Of a DNA stretch of 19,632 nucleotides, positions 1 to 8,709 are shown piece by piece; within the stretch, counting starts at the first letter, position 1; every line of letters starts with the position of its first letter. The position numbers and the translations under genes were made by a program. This DNA is from Rodentolepis nana (taxonomy: Eukaryota; Platyhelminthes; Cestoda; Cyclophyllidea; Hymenolepididae), in NCBI GenBank assembly GCA_900617975.1, contig UZAE01000684.1:1-19632 (forward strand), given 5' to 3'. The notes under the pieces are model-generated. The model searched no databases and was not told the origin of the DNA. It saw only the letters and a list, made by a program, of their open reading frames with translations.

Positions 1-30
1 CAAAACGCCTGCCATTTGAAATAAATAAAT
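1..30 (+). mobile_element. 3' tail of an older SINE-like copy, cut by the window edge
   Basis: The window opens with the terminal motif CGCCTGCCATTTGA followed by an (AAAT)n-type run, the same ending as the full copies further in. Only the tail is visible, so it could equally be the end of the partner LINE, which shares this terminus. The next copy is inserted in its tail. Confidence 0.75.
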
Positions 31-45
31 AAATATTTGATTCAT
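31..45. repeat. Target-site duplication, left, of SINE copy A
   Basis: AAATATTTGATTCAT is repeated exactly at 334-348, immediately after the tail of copy A. The duplication may be a few bases longer because the flanking AAAT run is shared by both sides. Confidence 0.85.
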
Positions 46-333
46 GGGGTGTGCGATAGACTTACACGGCAAAAAGTCTATTAACTGGCAGTTGACTTCT
101 CACTTCAAACAGCCATCACCTCACTCTATGCCATATTCGACTACTTCCACAGTACTCAACTCACCTTTTTTTCTACCTTTGTGTTTGTCTCTTACATCTT
201 TGAAACGCTCTTCTCTTCCCTCCCCCCCTCTCGATTTTTTACAATTTGATGTTCCTTCTCCTCTGTGAAGTCTGAAGTCAACTAACGGGCTAATGATAAC
301 CATCAAGACGCCTGCCATTTGATATTAATAAAT
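46..333 (+). mobile_element. SINE-like retroposon copy A
   Basis: This copy starts GGGGTGTGCGATAGACTTAC, runs through a pyrimidine-rich middle and ends GCCTGCCATTTGATATTAAT. A perfect 15-bp target-site duplication flanks it. It lacks about 35-40 bp found in the other copies just after the head; the segment holding CACGTGGTGCACCCTGGGC is missing. No protein-coding capacity is credible: the open frames inside are composition artefacts. Direct duplication plus an A/T-rich tail shows target-primed reverse transcription rather than cut-and-paste movement. The 3' end matches the LINE at 13713-14747. Confidence 0.9.
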
Positions 334-348
334 AAATATTTGATTCAT
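334..348. repeat. Target-site duplication, right, of SINE copy A
   Basis: Exact 15-bp copy of 31-45, directly following the element's tail. Confidence 0.85.
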
Positions 349-2035
349 TCAAGCTAATATTTCTTCCACTAGAACTAATGCATTAACGTGGTTAAAGGAA
401 AGTCCCAGTTAGTAATTTTCCTTTGAATTGACATTGATCTTCGGTCATGTAAAAGTAAACGATTAAATACCCTTTATTTCATTATTCCGAATGAAGTGTT
501 TAAAGAAATCTGTGATCGTTACTTTCCATTTACTTTTAGAAATCGTATTACGACTGTTAATATATTATGCAAATCAGAAATCGCATCGTCAAAAGGGAAT
601 TTTAAATAGGCCATTTCGGAAGAGTAAATAACTTAACGAGTTTGCAAACTATATATATATCATGATCTTTGGATGTCATTAAATATAATATTGAATTAAG
701 GCATAGTAAATGTTGTTAAATTAAAATGAAAGACATAGGTGTTAAGTTAATTGATTCAATTTCTAGCATGATTTTTGGTGAACAAAGAAAGATGTATGTA
801 GCCGGTGAGACGTCTAATCTTAATGTTTGTGCTATGCCCGCTTGACTGTCAGACACCTCATTTGATGTATGCGCGCGTGGTATTTGTCGTCGTCCGTGTC
901 GCAATTCGCAGGCCAGTCTGTCGCCTGTATTTAGGACGGTGACTCATCTCTTCACAAGCAAAACAGCTGGTTGGTTAGAATAGCTACCACTGACTTCAAA
1001 CCAAAATTGAATTTGCTTTTCACTTTTTATTTGCCAGTGTTTGCTAAAGAATTATATTAATATTTACTCCAACTTGAAAACTAGCCATAAATCCAAAATG
1101 AACAAATTCGAAAAAATGTTTGGAAATTGGACAATTCAAAGAACTTGTCTACTGCGTATACAGATTAATAGGACAAATTTTTAATTTGACTTTCGCTAAT
1201 TGGCAAGTGTTCTTATTCAGTTACCCTCGTTTCCGGCACACAATAAAAACAGATAACTGACGTTATTGAATCTGAGAAATAATATTTTGAGACCGATTCA
1301 GAAATACTTATACTAGAATAAATGTGAACGATCTGAAATCGCTTCCAATAAAGGAAAGTAATTGAGACTGGAATTCATAAGTATTTGCAGTGCAAACTTG
1401 AATTTTGAGGAGGAACTGAAATATCAAGTCTTCTACAGCTATTCGAGATCGCTTTGAGTTTAATCAGATGGGGTTAGGTCTATTAAATCTCAACTGATTG
1501 GATGAATTTAATTGACTGAAGTGAATGACTATAATAGCTAAGAGTACTCAACAAAAGGCTTAGCGTATTATGAGAACAACTCGAAAAAGAAGACAGATTC
1601 CTAGATTGTATTCTGCTGTAGGCACTCTTGTGATGCCAAACTTTGACGTAATGATGTTCAGAAAATGAGGTAGAACGTAATTTCCTTGATATCAAAAATT
1701 GAGCCCTAAATGATGTCAAAGACGAATGCCCCAAATCTCTAAAACTGGAACGCGAAAGTTCAACAAAAGGGGGAGGAAGCGATGTCAGAAATGGGAAAGA
1801 TGTAATGAACGTCCGAACAACAAATCGAATACTTGAAGTAAAACTTATTAGAATTACTAAAGGAAAGAAGAGACAGCCTGAAGATCAATGAGTCTCCTGA
1901 AAAAAACTCTCTTAGAAGTAATGGCTCATAAGGAAATAACTTCGGGAGAATCCGAAGTAATATCATCTTAAGATAATGTGCCGAAATGGCGATATTTTAT
2001 TAATAAGGGGCAAATATTCAGTTAGTATTGTTCAT
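349..2035. other. Intergenic AT-rich DNA, no gene seen
   Basis: Open frames here are short, on both strands, and show no recognisable domain or codon pattern. A slightly GC-richer patch lies around 830-930 without a readable protein. I see no RNA gene or repeat copy. Confidence 0.6.
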
Positions 2036-2348
2036 TATGTATTAATTGCAAGTGACAGGCGTTTTTGATAGTTATCAATAGCCCTATAGCTGACTTCGGG
2101 CTTCACAGAAGAGAGGAACATCAAGGTGATAAAATTTCGAGAGGAAGAACAGAAGAGTGATTCAAAGATGTAAATAGACAGGCAGACAGACAGACAAAAA
2201 ACAGAGAAAAGTAAAGATGAGTACTGTGGAAGTAGTGGGGTCATGGTAGTTTGAAGTCAGAGGCTAAGTCCCGGTTTATAGGCATTTTTGAAGTAGTTAT
2301 TTAATATGCCCAGGGTGCACCACGTAGAGGTAAGACTATCGCACACCC
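2036..2348 (-). mobile_element. SINE-like retroposon copy B
   Basis: On the minus strand the copy begins GGGTGTGCGATAG near 2348 and ends near 2036 in a degraded tail (CGCCTGTCACTTGC rather than CGCCTGCCATTTGA). The middle contains a GTCTGTCTG-type run. It shares with copy E the segment ATATTAAATAACTACTTC followed by AAAAATGCCTATAAACCGG, which the other copies lack, so B and E form a subfamily. I found no convincing target-site duplication, and the tail boundary is approximate. The decay suggests an old insertion. Confidence 0.85.
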
Positions 2349-4556
2349 TTTTTTCAATTATAAATACTTTTAGTTTTTCAGAAGAATTTTATATTTACAA
2401 GTTTCGTATTCAGAGGTCATAACTAAATGGGCAGTAGCAGACTAACTTGTTGTCACTCTCTCTTTTCAATCTTAGGACTGAATTATCGACCCCGTTTACT
2501 GCAATACAGGGCCTATGAAGCTCACTTGAAGTTACCTAAATAATAATCAGTGAGTTGAAGTAGGTGGGTGAGAAAGCGGTCACAGGTTATTATATCCAAT
2601 GAACGATAGAAGAAGTTACAGAAATGCGGAAGAGAATGCAACACTCAAAGTTGTTGAAATAGATGGATGACAACGGAAGAGGAAATCGAGGTTTCGTATT
2701 ATCGTCGATCGCTTGGCCAGTTGGAGCTGAGAATGGGAGAGAGGAGACAAGAGTAGGGATCTTTATGACTAGGGCGTGCCCATTTCCATGCCTGCACCAC
2801 ATTTCCCCTCACGTTTCCATCCAACAGACCAGTTGTCATTTTATGGCTAGCTATTAAAATTTTCCGTATACACGCACGCTTCAGAAAGATTGTTTTTGTC
2901 TGGCTATTGCTTTCTGCACTATTTCTGTAACCCCATTTTTAAGCGCAGGAACTCATTCTTCAATCTCATCATTTTACCAATAATAAACTTTGATGTTATG
3001 AATCTTTGTTTGGGCAATGACCATAATTTGTAGATCGAAGAATTTAAAATGCAGACAATTATTTAGTTAAAGTTCTTATCGAATTATTTTTTCCTTTATT
3101 GCTTTTCTCTTACACATTTCTGCCGTGTTTGAGCAGTTAATTTTTTGTCATAGTACATTTATCAAAATACTCAAGTGATGCAAAATTATTTTTAACTCAA
3201 TTAATAAATTCACAAAATTAATTTTCTTTCACTTTCTGAGAGCAATGTCCGCTATATTTGATAGTGATTTCATCCAATAGCGCAATGAATATGGCTGAGC
3301 TCCACAAATTTGTCATCGCTAATTATGATATTTTAAACGTAATTATCTTCATAAAGAATTACATTTTCCCATTTGATTTAAGGTGGAAAAGGTTTGCTAT
3401 TAATTTTGATTACACATGTTCAATAACTGATTTGGTAATTTTCAAATCAGTCTCTAAATAAATTGAAACGGAGAATTACTGTCTATCAGGTTTTTTTATT
3501 TAAGTTTGTCTTTAATCTATTTAAAGCAAAGTGGATAGATGCACTTACTTGAAAAAGGCAAAATGAGTTTATGCCGCGGAAATGTTTAATCTTTTTCCTA
3601 TTTCAGAAGAACCGGAGTACAGTAGTTTATCTCATTTGTTCAAGATGCCTAATAATAAATGGGTGGCGAGATTAAAAGTTTTGGCAAATTGTTGTCTTGC
3701 TATTAGTACCTGGTGAATGACCATAGAAACAAAATGAAAGCATCAATGTAACGAGTTACTTCAGAAGTTTCGGCTTCCACTAAAAAGAAATCAACGAAGT
3801 CAAAGGAAGGTCCCCTTTGTGCAAGAATCTTGAACCACGTTATCATCTTGATAGTTAACACCTCAATTGCCCATTTAAATGCAAGCATAAAAGCACCAAA
3901 TAACGGTGCTCTCCAATTTACCAATTTTTCCATTTTTTCGGAGAGTTGAAAAATTTATCTACTAGTTTTCAGTCGTAAATCACAAGTTGTAGCTCGTTTC
4001 CATTTTTCTGGTAAATTTCATTTTTAACTGTTTCATGGTTTCCTTAATATTTGTCTGTTTTTAAGTCTTGAGATTAGAAATCTAACCACCTGAAAGGCAT
4101 TTCACTGGTACCTTTGCATGGCACAGTATAAACACCATGATTTATATTTTTGCCTAAAGAAAAATCAGTGAGGTTAGAAAATGAATTAGATTTAAGCAGC
4201 TTCGAACACGTTCCATGTAGGAAAAGCGAATATCATATTTCCAATCATATGGCATTCATTCTCATCAAATCACTTCATTCTTTTCCAATATTAATAAATA
4301 TTAAGTTTATTAGGAAAAAATGGAGTGAAGTTGAATAGCTTTTACCAAAGGTAATTAAACATGAAGGAATCAGTTTATCAATAATTTTAATTGAAGTGTC
4401 ACAAAAAATTAGGTGATATGATTGTTTATGTTTTCTTTGGAAGTATCTAATATGGATATTGACATACGCGTACGTATGATTCCAATTTTAATATTCTAAT
4501 CTTATTCTAATTGGACAATCTTATTAACTACCTTTTTCCAGTCGGCTGCATACATA
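2349..4556. other. Intergenic AT-rich DNA, no gene seen
   Basis: Only short open frames occur. The patch at 3700-3935 has a 76-codon minus-strand frame with a somewhat protein-like composition, but I recognise no family. A short inverted repeat, CATACG-CGTA-CGTATG, lies at 4463-4478. No structural RNA or further repeat copy was seen. Confidence 0.55.
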
Positions 4557-4567
4557 CATTTGCATAC
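4557..4567. repeat. Target-site duplication, left, of SINE copy C
   Basis: CATTTGCATAC here is repeated exactly at 4902-4912, on the other side of copy C. Confidence 0.85.
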
Positions 4568-4901
4568 CATTTATTTATTTATTTCAAATAGCAGGCGTTT
4601 TGATAGTTATCAGTAGCCCTTTGGCTGACTTTGATGTTCCTCTCCTCTGTGGAGCCCGAAGTGAGAAAAAGTCGAGAGGGGAAACAGAAAAGTGATACAA
4701 GGATGTAAAAGAGACAGACAGACACAAAGGTAGAGAAAAAGGTAAGGTAAGGTGAGTACTGTGGAAGGGGTTGAATATGATATATATTGGGGTCATAGTA
4801 GTTTTAAGTCAGAAGTTAAGTGCCGGTTAAAAGGCTTTTTTACAGTAATTGTATAAGTTGCCCAGGGTGCACCACGTGGAGGTAAGTCTATCGCATACCT
4901 C
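4568..4901 (-). mobile_element. SINE-like retroposon copy C
   Basis: Flanked by an exact 11-bp duplication. On the minus strand it starts near 4901 with the head GGTATGCGATAGACTTACC, keeps CACGTGGTGCACCCTGGGC, and ends GCCTGCTATTTGAAATAAAT with a clean AAAT-type tail at 4568. The clean tail and exact duplication make it one of the younger insertions in the window. The internal stretch after the head differs from both the A/D/F type and the B/E type. Confidence 0.9.
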
Positions 4902-4912
4902 CATTTGCATAC
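4902..4912. repeat. Target-site duplication, right, of SINE copy C
   Basis: Exact 11-bp copy of 4557-4567. Confidence 0.85.
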
Positions 4913-5474
4913 TATTAAATTAACTAAAAACAAAAACAAGTAGATTAAGGTTCACCATTTATTAAAGCGTAATTTTTCCTTTGTTAGCGAATAGTCTTTG
5001 CTAAGAATTATTTGAATTACGTCTAACTTAGTTTAATAAACTTCGTGAAGTTTAAATTTTTCCTAAATATACTCAAAGTAACATAATTCCATTAACTTTA
5101 TATACAATATATACAAAATAAAATAACTTTACTCACCCACAAATGTTGGATTTCATAAATACTTCGGTCTAAATCTTACTCTTTATAAGATAATTTCCGA
5201 TCATCACGATCTCATCTAATAAAGGTTTATAAAGAGAGCCTTATCTGCCTCTGCCCTTGTTTTACGACAAGTATGTGGATAAAAGAGCGTTAACATTTCA
5301 GTATTAATAAAAAGGTGCCTTCTGCCCCAGTGTCCATTTAGAAAATACCAACCCAGTTCCGTTGACATTTCTCCCACACTTGTATGCAGGAGAATTACTA
5401 GCACGAGGGGTTTGAAGTGGCCGGGTCCGGGGCTGTGTACAAGGTTCTGCTTCCAGTCTAAACACAATAATGCA

Positions 5475-5606
5475 CACGTGCACTCTGTATTCCCCCTCCC
5501 CCACCCCCCTTTTACCCGTTGGTTCCCAAATATGCTCGGCATAATAATGGCTATAAATTTTCACCTCAAGAGGCAGATAAAATCCTTCTCCCTCACTATA
5601 TAAAAA
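5475..5606 (+). promoter_or_regulatory. Promoter-like patch: E-box, C-rich runs and TATA box
   Basis: A CACGTG E-box at 5475-5480 is followed by runs of C5, C5, C6 and C3 at 5492-5516, then by TATATAAAAA at 5597-5606, a good TATA match. No convincing gene follows: the first ATG downstream opens a frame of only ten codons. This may be a promoter of a spliced or noncoding transcript, or chance. Confidence 0.25.
5492..5516 (-). other. Potential G-quadruplex motif, minus strand
   Basis: Four C-runs (5, 5, 6 and 3 bases) separated by loops of 1, 1 and 5 bases give a standard G4 pattern on the minus strand. Confidence 0.5.
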
Positions 5607-6283
5607 GGCCTGCTGAAATAACGAAACATGTGGCTCGCCACAAAATCCATACAAGTCTAATTATTTAATAATATTATTAAATGTTATTTCCAAAGCGCAC
5701 AATGACGGAAAAATTATAACTACTCGAAAATTTTTATCTTTGGAAGTGATATTCGCCTTAGTGGGAAATAAATTACTCGCTTATCAATTTAGAAACACAG
5801 ATAGATACTCGGGTTGCCAATAAATTCTTACCACGGTATCAACTACCTTACATATGTCCATAATAGAAGCTGGAGAAAAATCGTAAAAATCTGCAACATT
5901 CTCCCGTTCAAATGAAGTCATTCATCTTCCTAGCTGGAAATAATTTATGTTTATCCCTAAAAATGGAAATATATATTTATTATTGCATTTCAAATAATGT
6001 AAATGAAGGATTTGAAGGAAACGAACAAAGACTAGTACGATATTCCTTCATATAATAGCATGAAATAAACACCGCTTAAATTAATATGCTATTTTGTTTA
6101 AAACCTGTGGACGGAAACTGCGCTCCTTTAAGAATCGTCTACCCTATACATTTTTTTCATTATATTACATTATCAAGATTAGGGAATATAAAATGGCTTA
6201 TTTTCAGTACAGTCTCCCACCATTTAATTATAAATATCATTGTATGAAGATCTATCTCTAATCCACTGTTGATCCGTGTGTGG

Positions 6284-6613
6284 TTAATTTATTTATATCA
6301 AATGGCTGGCGTTTTGATAGCTATCATTAGCCCTTTGGTTTTCTTCTCGCTTCACAGAGGGGAAGGAACATTGAAGTGAAAAAAGTCGATACGGGGTGGG
6401 GGAGGGGGGGAGGGGAACAGAAGGGTGTTTCAAAGACGAGGATAGAAAATGTAGAAAAAAGTTGAGGTGAGTACTGTGGTAGTAGTCGAATATGACATAG
6501 GGTGGGGTGATGGTAGTTTGAAGTCAGAAGTTAACTGCCGGTTAATAGACTTTTTGCCGTATGAGTATACGTTGCCCAGGATGCACCACGTGGAGACAAG
6601 TCAATTGCACACA
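6284..6613 (-). mobile_element. SINE-like retroposon copy D
   Basis: Reading the minus strand, the head near 6613 is decayed (TGTGCAATTGACTTGTC), the CACGTGGTGCA block is kept, and the 3' end GCCAGCCATTTGATATAAAT is followed by a short AAAT-type tail. It has the same segment order as copies A and F. No target-site duplication could be found, and both ends are approximate. It carries a G-run expansion at 6393-6415. Confidence 0.85.
6393..6415 (+). other. Potential G-quadruplex motif inside SINE copy D
   Basis: Runs of 4, 5, 7 and 4 G separated by single T, A and A bases form a textbook short-loop G4 pattern. The other copies have only a short G-run at this position. Confidence 0.6.
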
Positions 6614-8140
6614 GCGTAAATAAAGCGAATTTACCAACACCCATATTTTTTAACTCATTAAGGGTCAATCATAATGGTAGATTTAAAATTTATGAAAATT
6701 ATATTATTGGATCTAAGTATGTCAAATGTCCCCCTTCCAATAAATTAAACACGAATTTGTACAGAACAACTGCCAATAAACAGCCAGTATGCCTATGAAC
6801 TTTTAACTGAGCTTTCAGAGTAAAAAGTGACATAGTGTTGGAAATACGTTAGAACTTCTTTCAGTATCATAAAAAATGACATATTTGAGCTGAATGGTCT
6901 AGTTTATTTAGTTAAGGTAATTTTTAAACTAGATAATGATATAGATATAGAAGAAGTGGCATATTAACTTCATAGATTTCTTGAAGGACTTAGAATAGAG
7001 GACAAACGGGTTCTTAAAAGGAGGATATTGCCAATTTATCTCCCTCTCTATTTGGGCAATTTTTCCTTGAAATTGGTCTCACGCTTCTTCTATTAATGAT
7101 TTAAATGATATATATATAGAAAATGAACCTGATGTTGGAAAATCTTTAGAACGAAAAGTTAGGGACAATATTAGTTCCTTTCAAATAGGGATATGCACGT
7201 TCTGGCAATGTAAAACACTATGTGTTCCTTACTGTACTTATGTGGCTACCAGAATCAAACGAGAAATTAATTGAACAATTCATCAAAATTTAACCAAAAA
7301 AGTAACTGTCATCATCGCTTAGGCACAGTACATACTTTTCCCTGACAGTCTTGTAGCATAGTATTTAAACGAAAATATTATTTTAAATGTTGAACGAAAT
7401 GGCGAAAAAATTTTGTATTTTGGTCTTGAGAAAATGTTAGTAGAAAGTCAATAGATTATTTAAAGAAAAAGCGAAGGACATCTTGATTTCATATTGAAAA
7501 GGAGATTTGGAAATAGTTGTTGCCAATTATCTACTTATCTGGATTTAACTTTAATTCCATTTGACTTCTTTTAAACGGTGTCAGCCTGTCAGCCCAGGAC
7601 ACATCACGATGTTTTTCACAATTCAATTATTAATAGTTCTGATAGGGTCTTCACGAGGTGCTAAATATCGAGGCATTAACAACTATTGCAAATATAAGTA
7701 AATCGCAACACTGGCAGTTTATGACCGAAAATATATTTTATAAGTATATATCCCAATTCCGCAGCCATGTAATTAGTTGTAAGTCACCAATCATTAAGTT
7801 ATTATCGGCCATGAAATTTTTTCCTATATTTCTTGCTTAACTACACAATCCTTCTATAATTATATAGCTATATAAGCTACCACTAAGAACTTTGGGGTGC
7901 TTTAAAACAGTAAAGAGGCACCCTTCGGTTACGTTCTTTACGTCAAACTAATATCACTCCATAATGCGCTTCGTTGCTGCAAAAAGAGGTCGAGTAAAGA
8001 TATCCAAAGGAAAGTGCCTGAAAGTATATCATTTTAATTCAATCAATTGAATACAATCATATAAATAGTCTATTAGGCAGAACGTTTAGCTCAAATCCAT
8101 AATCACTATGGTTCAAAATTTGATCTGAAATTTTTTCAAG
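6614..8140. other. Intergenic AT-rich DNA, no gene seen
   Basis: No open frame here exceeds about 60 codons with any protein character. A perfect 14-bp palindrome TATATAGCTATATA lies at 7861-7874, and a short hairpin is listed separately. Confidence 0.55.
7895..7923. repeat. Small bulged inverted repeat
   Basis: GGGTGCTTTA at 7895-7904 can pair with TAAA and GCACCC at 7911-7923, leaving a three-base bulge and a six-base loop. No function is evident. Confidence 0.4.
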
Positions 8141-8235
8141 ATGTCCTCTATTTACAGCCCCAATAGCAGCTAGCGTAAAATGGCAGCGGAAAGTGAGGCA
8201 CGGCCATTTGAACTGCAGGCTGTCCATAATTGCGA

Positions 8236-8243
8236 TGACGTCA
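8236..8243. promoter_or_regulatory. Perfect CRE palindrome TGACGTCA
   Basis: The full consensus site for CREB/ATF-type bZIP factors lies about 470 bp before the receptor start codon. An isolated 8-bp match can be chance, but it sits in the GC-rich upstream block. Confidence 0.45.
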
Positions 8244-8455
8244 CCTTAGTGCGTGCACCTACATAGACGAATCCACCGCTGTTTCATCTTTAGCGCGGTA
8301 CTTCTCGGTTGAATAGACGACAAGGCATAGTTACACCTAGCCAACCCACAAACCATCCCTCCAATCCCACTAGCCCCAACAACTAGCCTCGCTCCTTTGA
8401 TGCCTATCGCGACATTGCACGCCTTAGTGCCGCTCGTATACTGCGCACTGAGTCT

Positions 8456-8493
8456 AGCCAACCAACTTCACGTTTGTCAGTGATTGGTTGGCT
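8456..8493. repeat. Perfect 10-bp inverted repeat containing an inverted CCAAT box
   Basis: AGCCAACCAA at 8456-8465 and its exact reverse complement TTGGTTGGCT at 8484-8493 are separated by 18 bases. The right arm overlaps ATTGG (8483-8487), an inverted CCAAT box. A third AGCCAACC occurs in direct orientation at 8339-8346. Confidence 0.7.
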
Positions 8494-8520
8494 TAGGCAT
8501 GCACACTGGGTATACAACGC

Positions 8521-8540
8521 ACACACACGCACACACACAC
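8521..8540. repeat. CA dinucleotide microsatellite
   Basis: Two ACACACAC blocks are interrupted by a single G. The repeat lies in the upstream region of the receptor gene. Confidence 0.85.
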
Positions 8541-8709
8541 GGTGTGCTTGCATGTATATGCTTGAATTCCTTTTGTTGGTAATCGCGCCTTCCTGTTTTC
8601 CTCAGCGAGCCTCGCTGGCACGAGTTGTACATTTTTAGTTTACGCTTGCTTGCGTGAACTTATTTGACTCTCTTCCTTCTCTTCTATCTTATCGTGACGG
8701 GAAGAGAAT

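Larger units (their letters stand above)
4913..6283. other. Intergenic DNA with one GC-richer patch, no gene supported
   Basis: Most of the stretch is AT-rich without features. Between about 5380 and 5620 the base composition rises in GC and overlapping open frames of 63-116 codons appear on both strands. They have no recognisable domain and look like a by-product of composition. The patch contains the promoter-like sites listed separately. Confidence 0.55.
8141..8709 (+). promoter_or_regulatory. Likely promoter and 5' leader region of the frizzled gene
   Basis: This stretch is clearly richer in GC and CpG than the DNA upstream. It holds a perfect CRE palindrome, an inverted CCAAT box, a CA repeat and an AGCCAACCAA inverted repeat, all directly ahead of the receptor gene. 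I see no good TATA box close to the start codon. Several upstream ATGs (for example near 8551) mean the transcription start, or an upstream noncoding exon, cannot be placed by eye. The assignment rests on position and composition. Confidence 0.45.

Noticed and set aside
46..333. Repeat copies as MITEs (nonautonomous DNA transposons)
   Set aside because: No terminal inverted repeats match between the GGGGTGTGCG head and the AAAT tail. The flanking duplications vary in length (11-15 bp), and the 3' tail is of AAAT type, all pointing to retroposition.
3703..3933. 76-codon minus-strand open frame, hydrophobic and somewhat protein-like
   Set aside because: I could not match it to a domain or a mobile-element family, and it has no neighbouring exons that I can see. 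A translated database search would decide.
5216..5654. Overlapping minus-strand open frames of 108 and 116 codons
   Set aside because: They overlap each other and a plus-strand frame in a GC-richer patch, with no domain, so stop-poor composition explains them.
8246..8461. 71-codon minus-strand open frame upstream of frizzled
   Set aside because: It lies in the GC-rich promoter-like block, has no recognisable domain, and is explained by composition.
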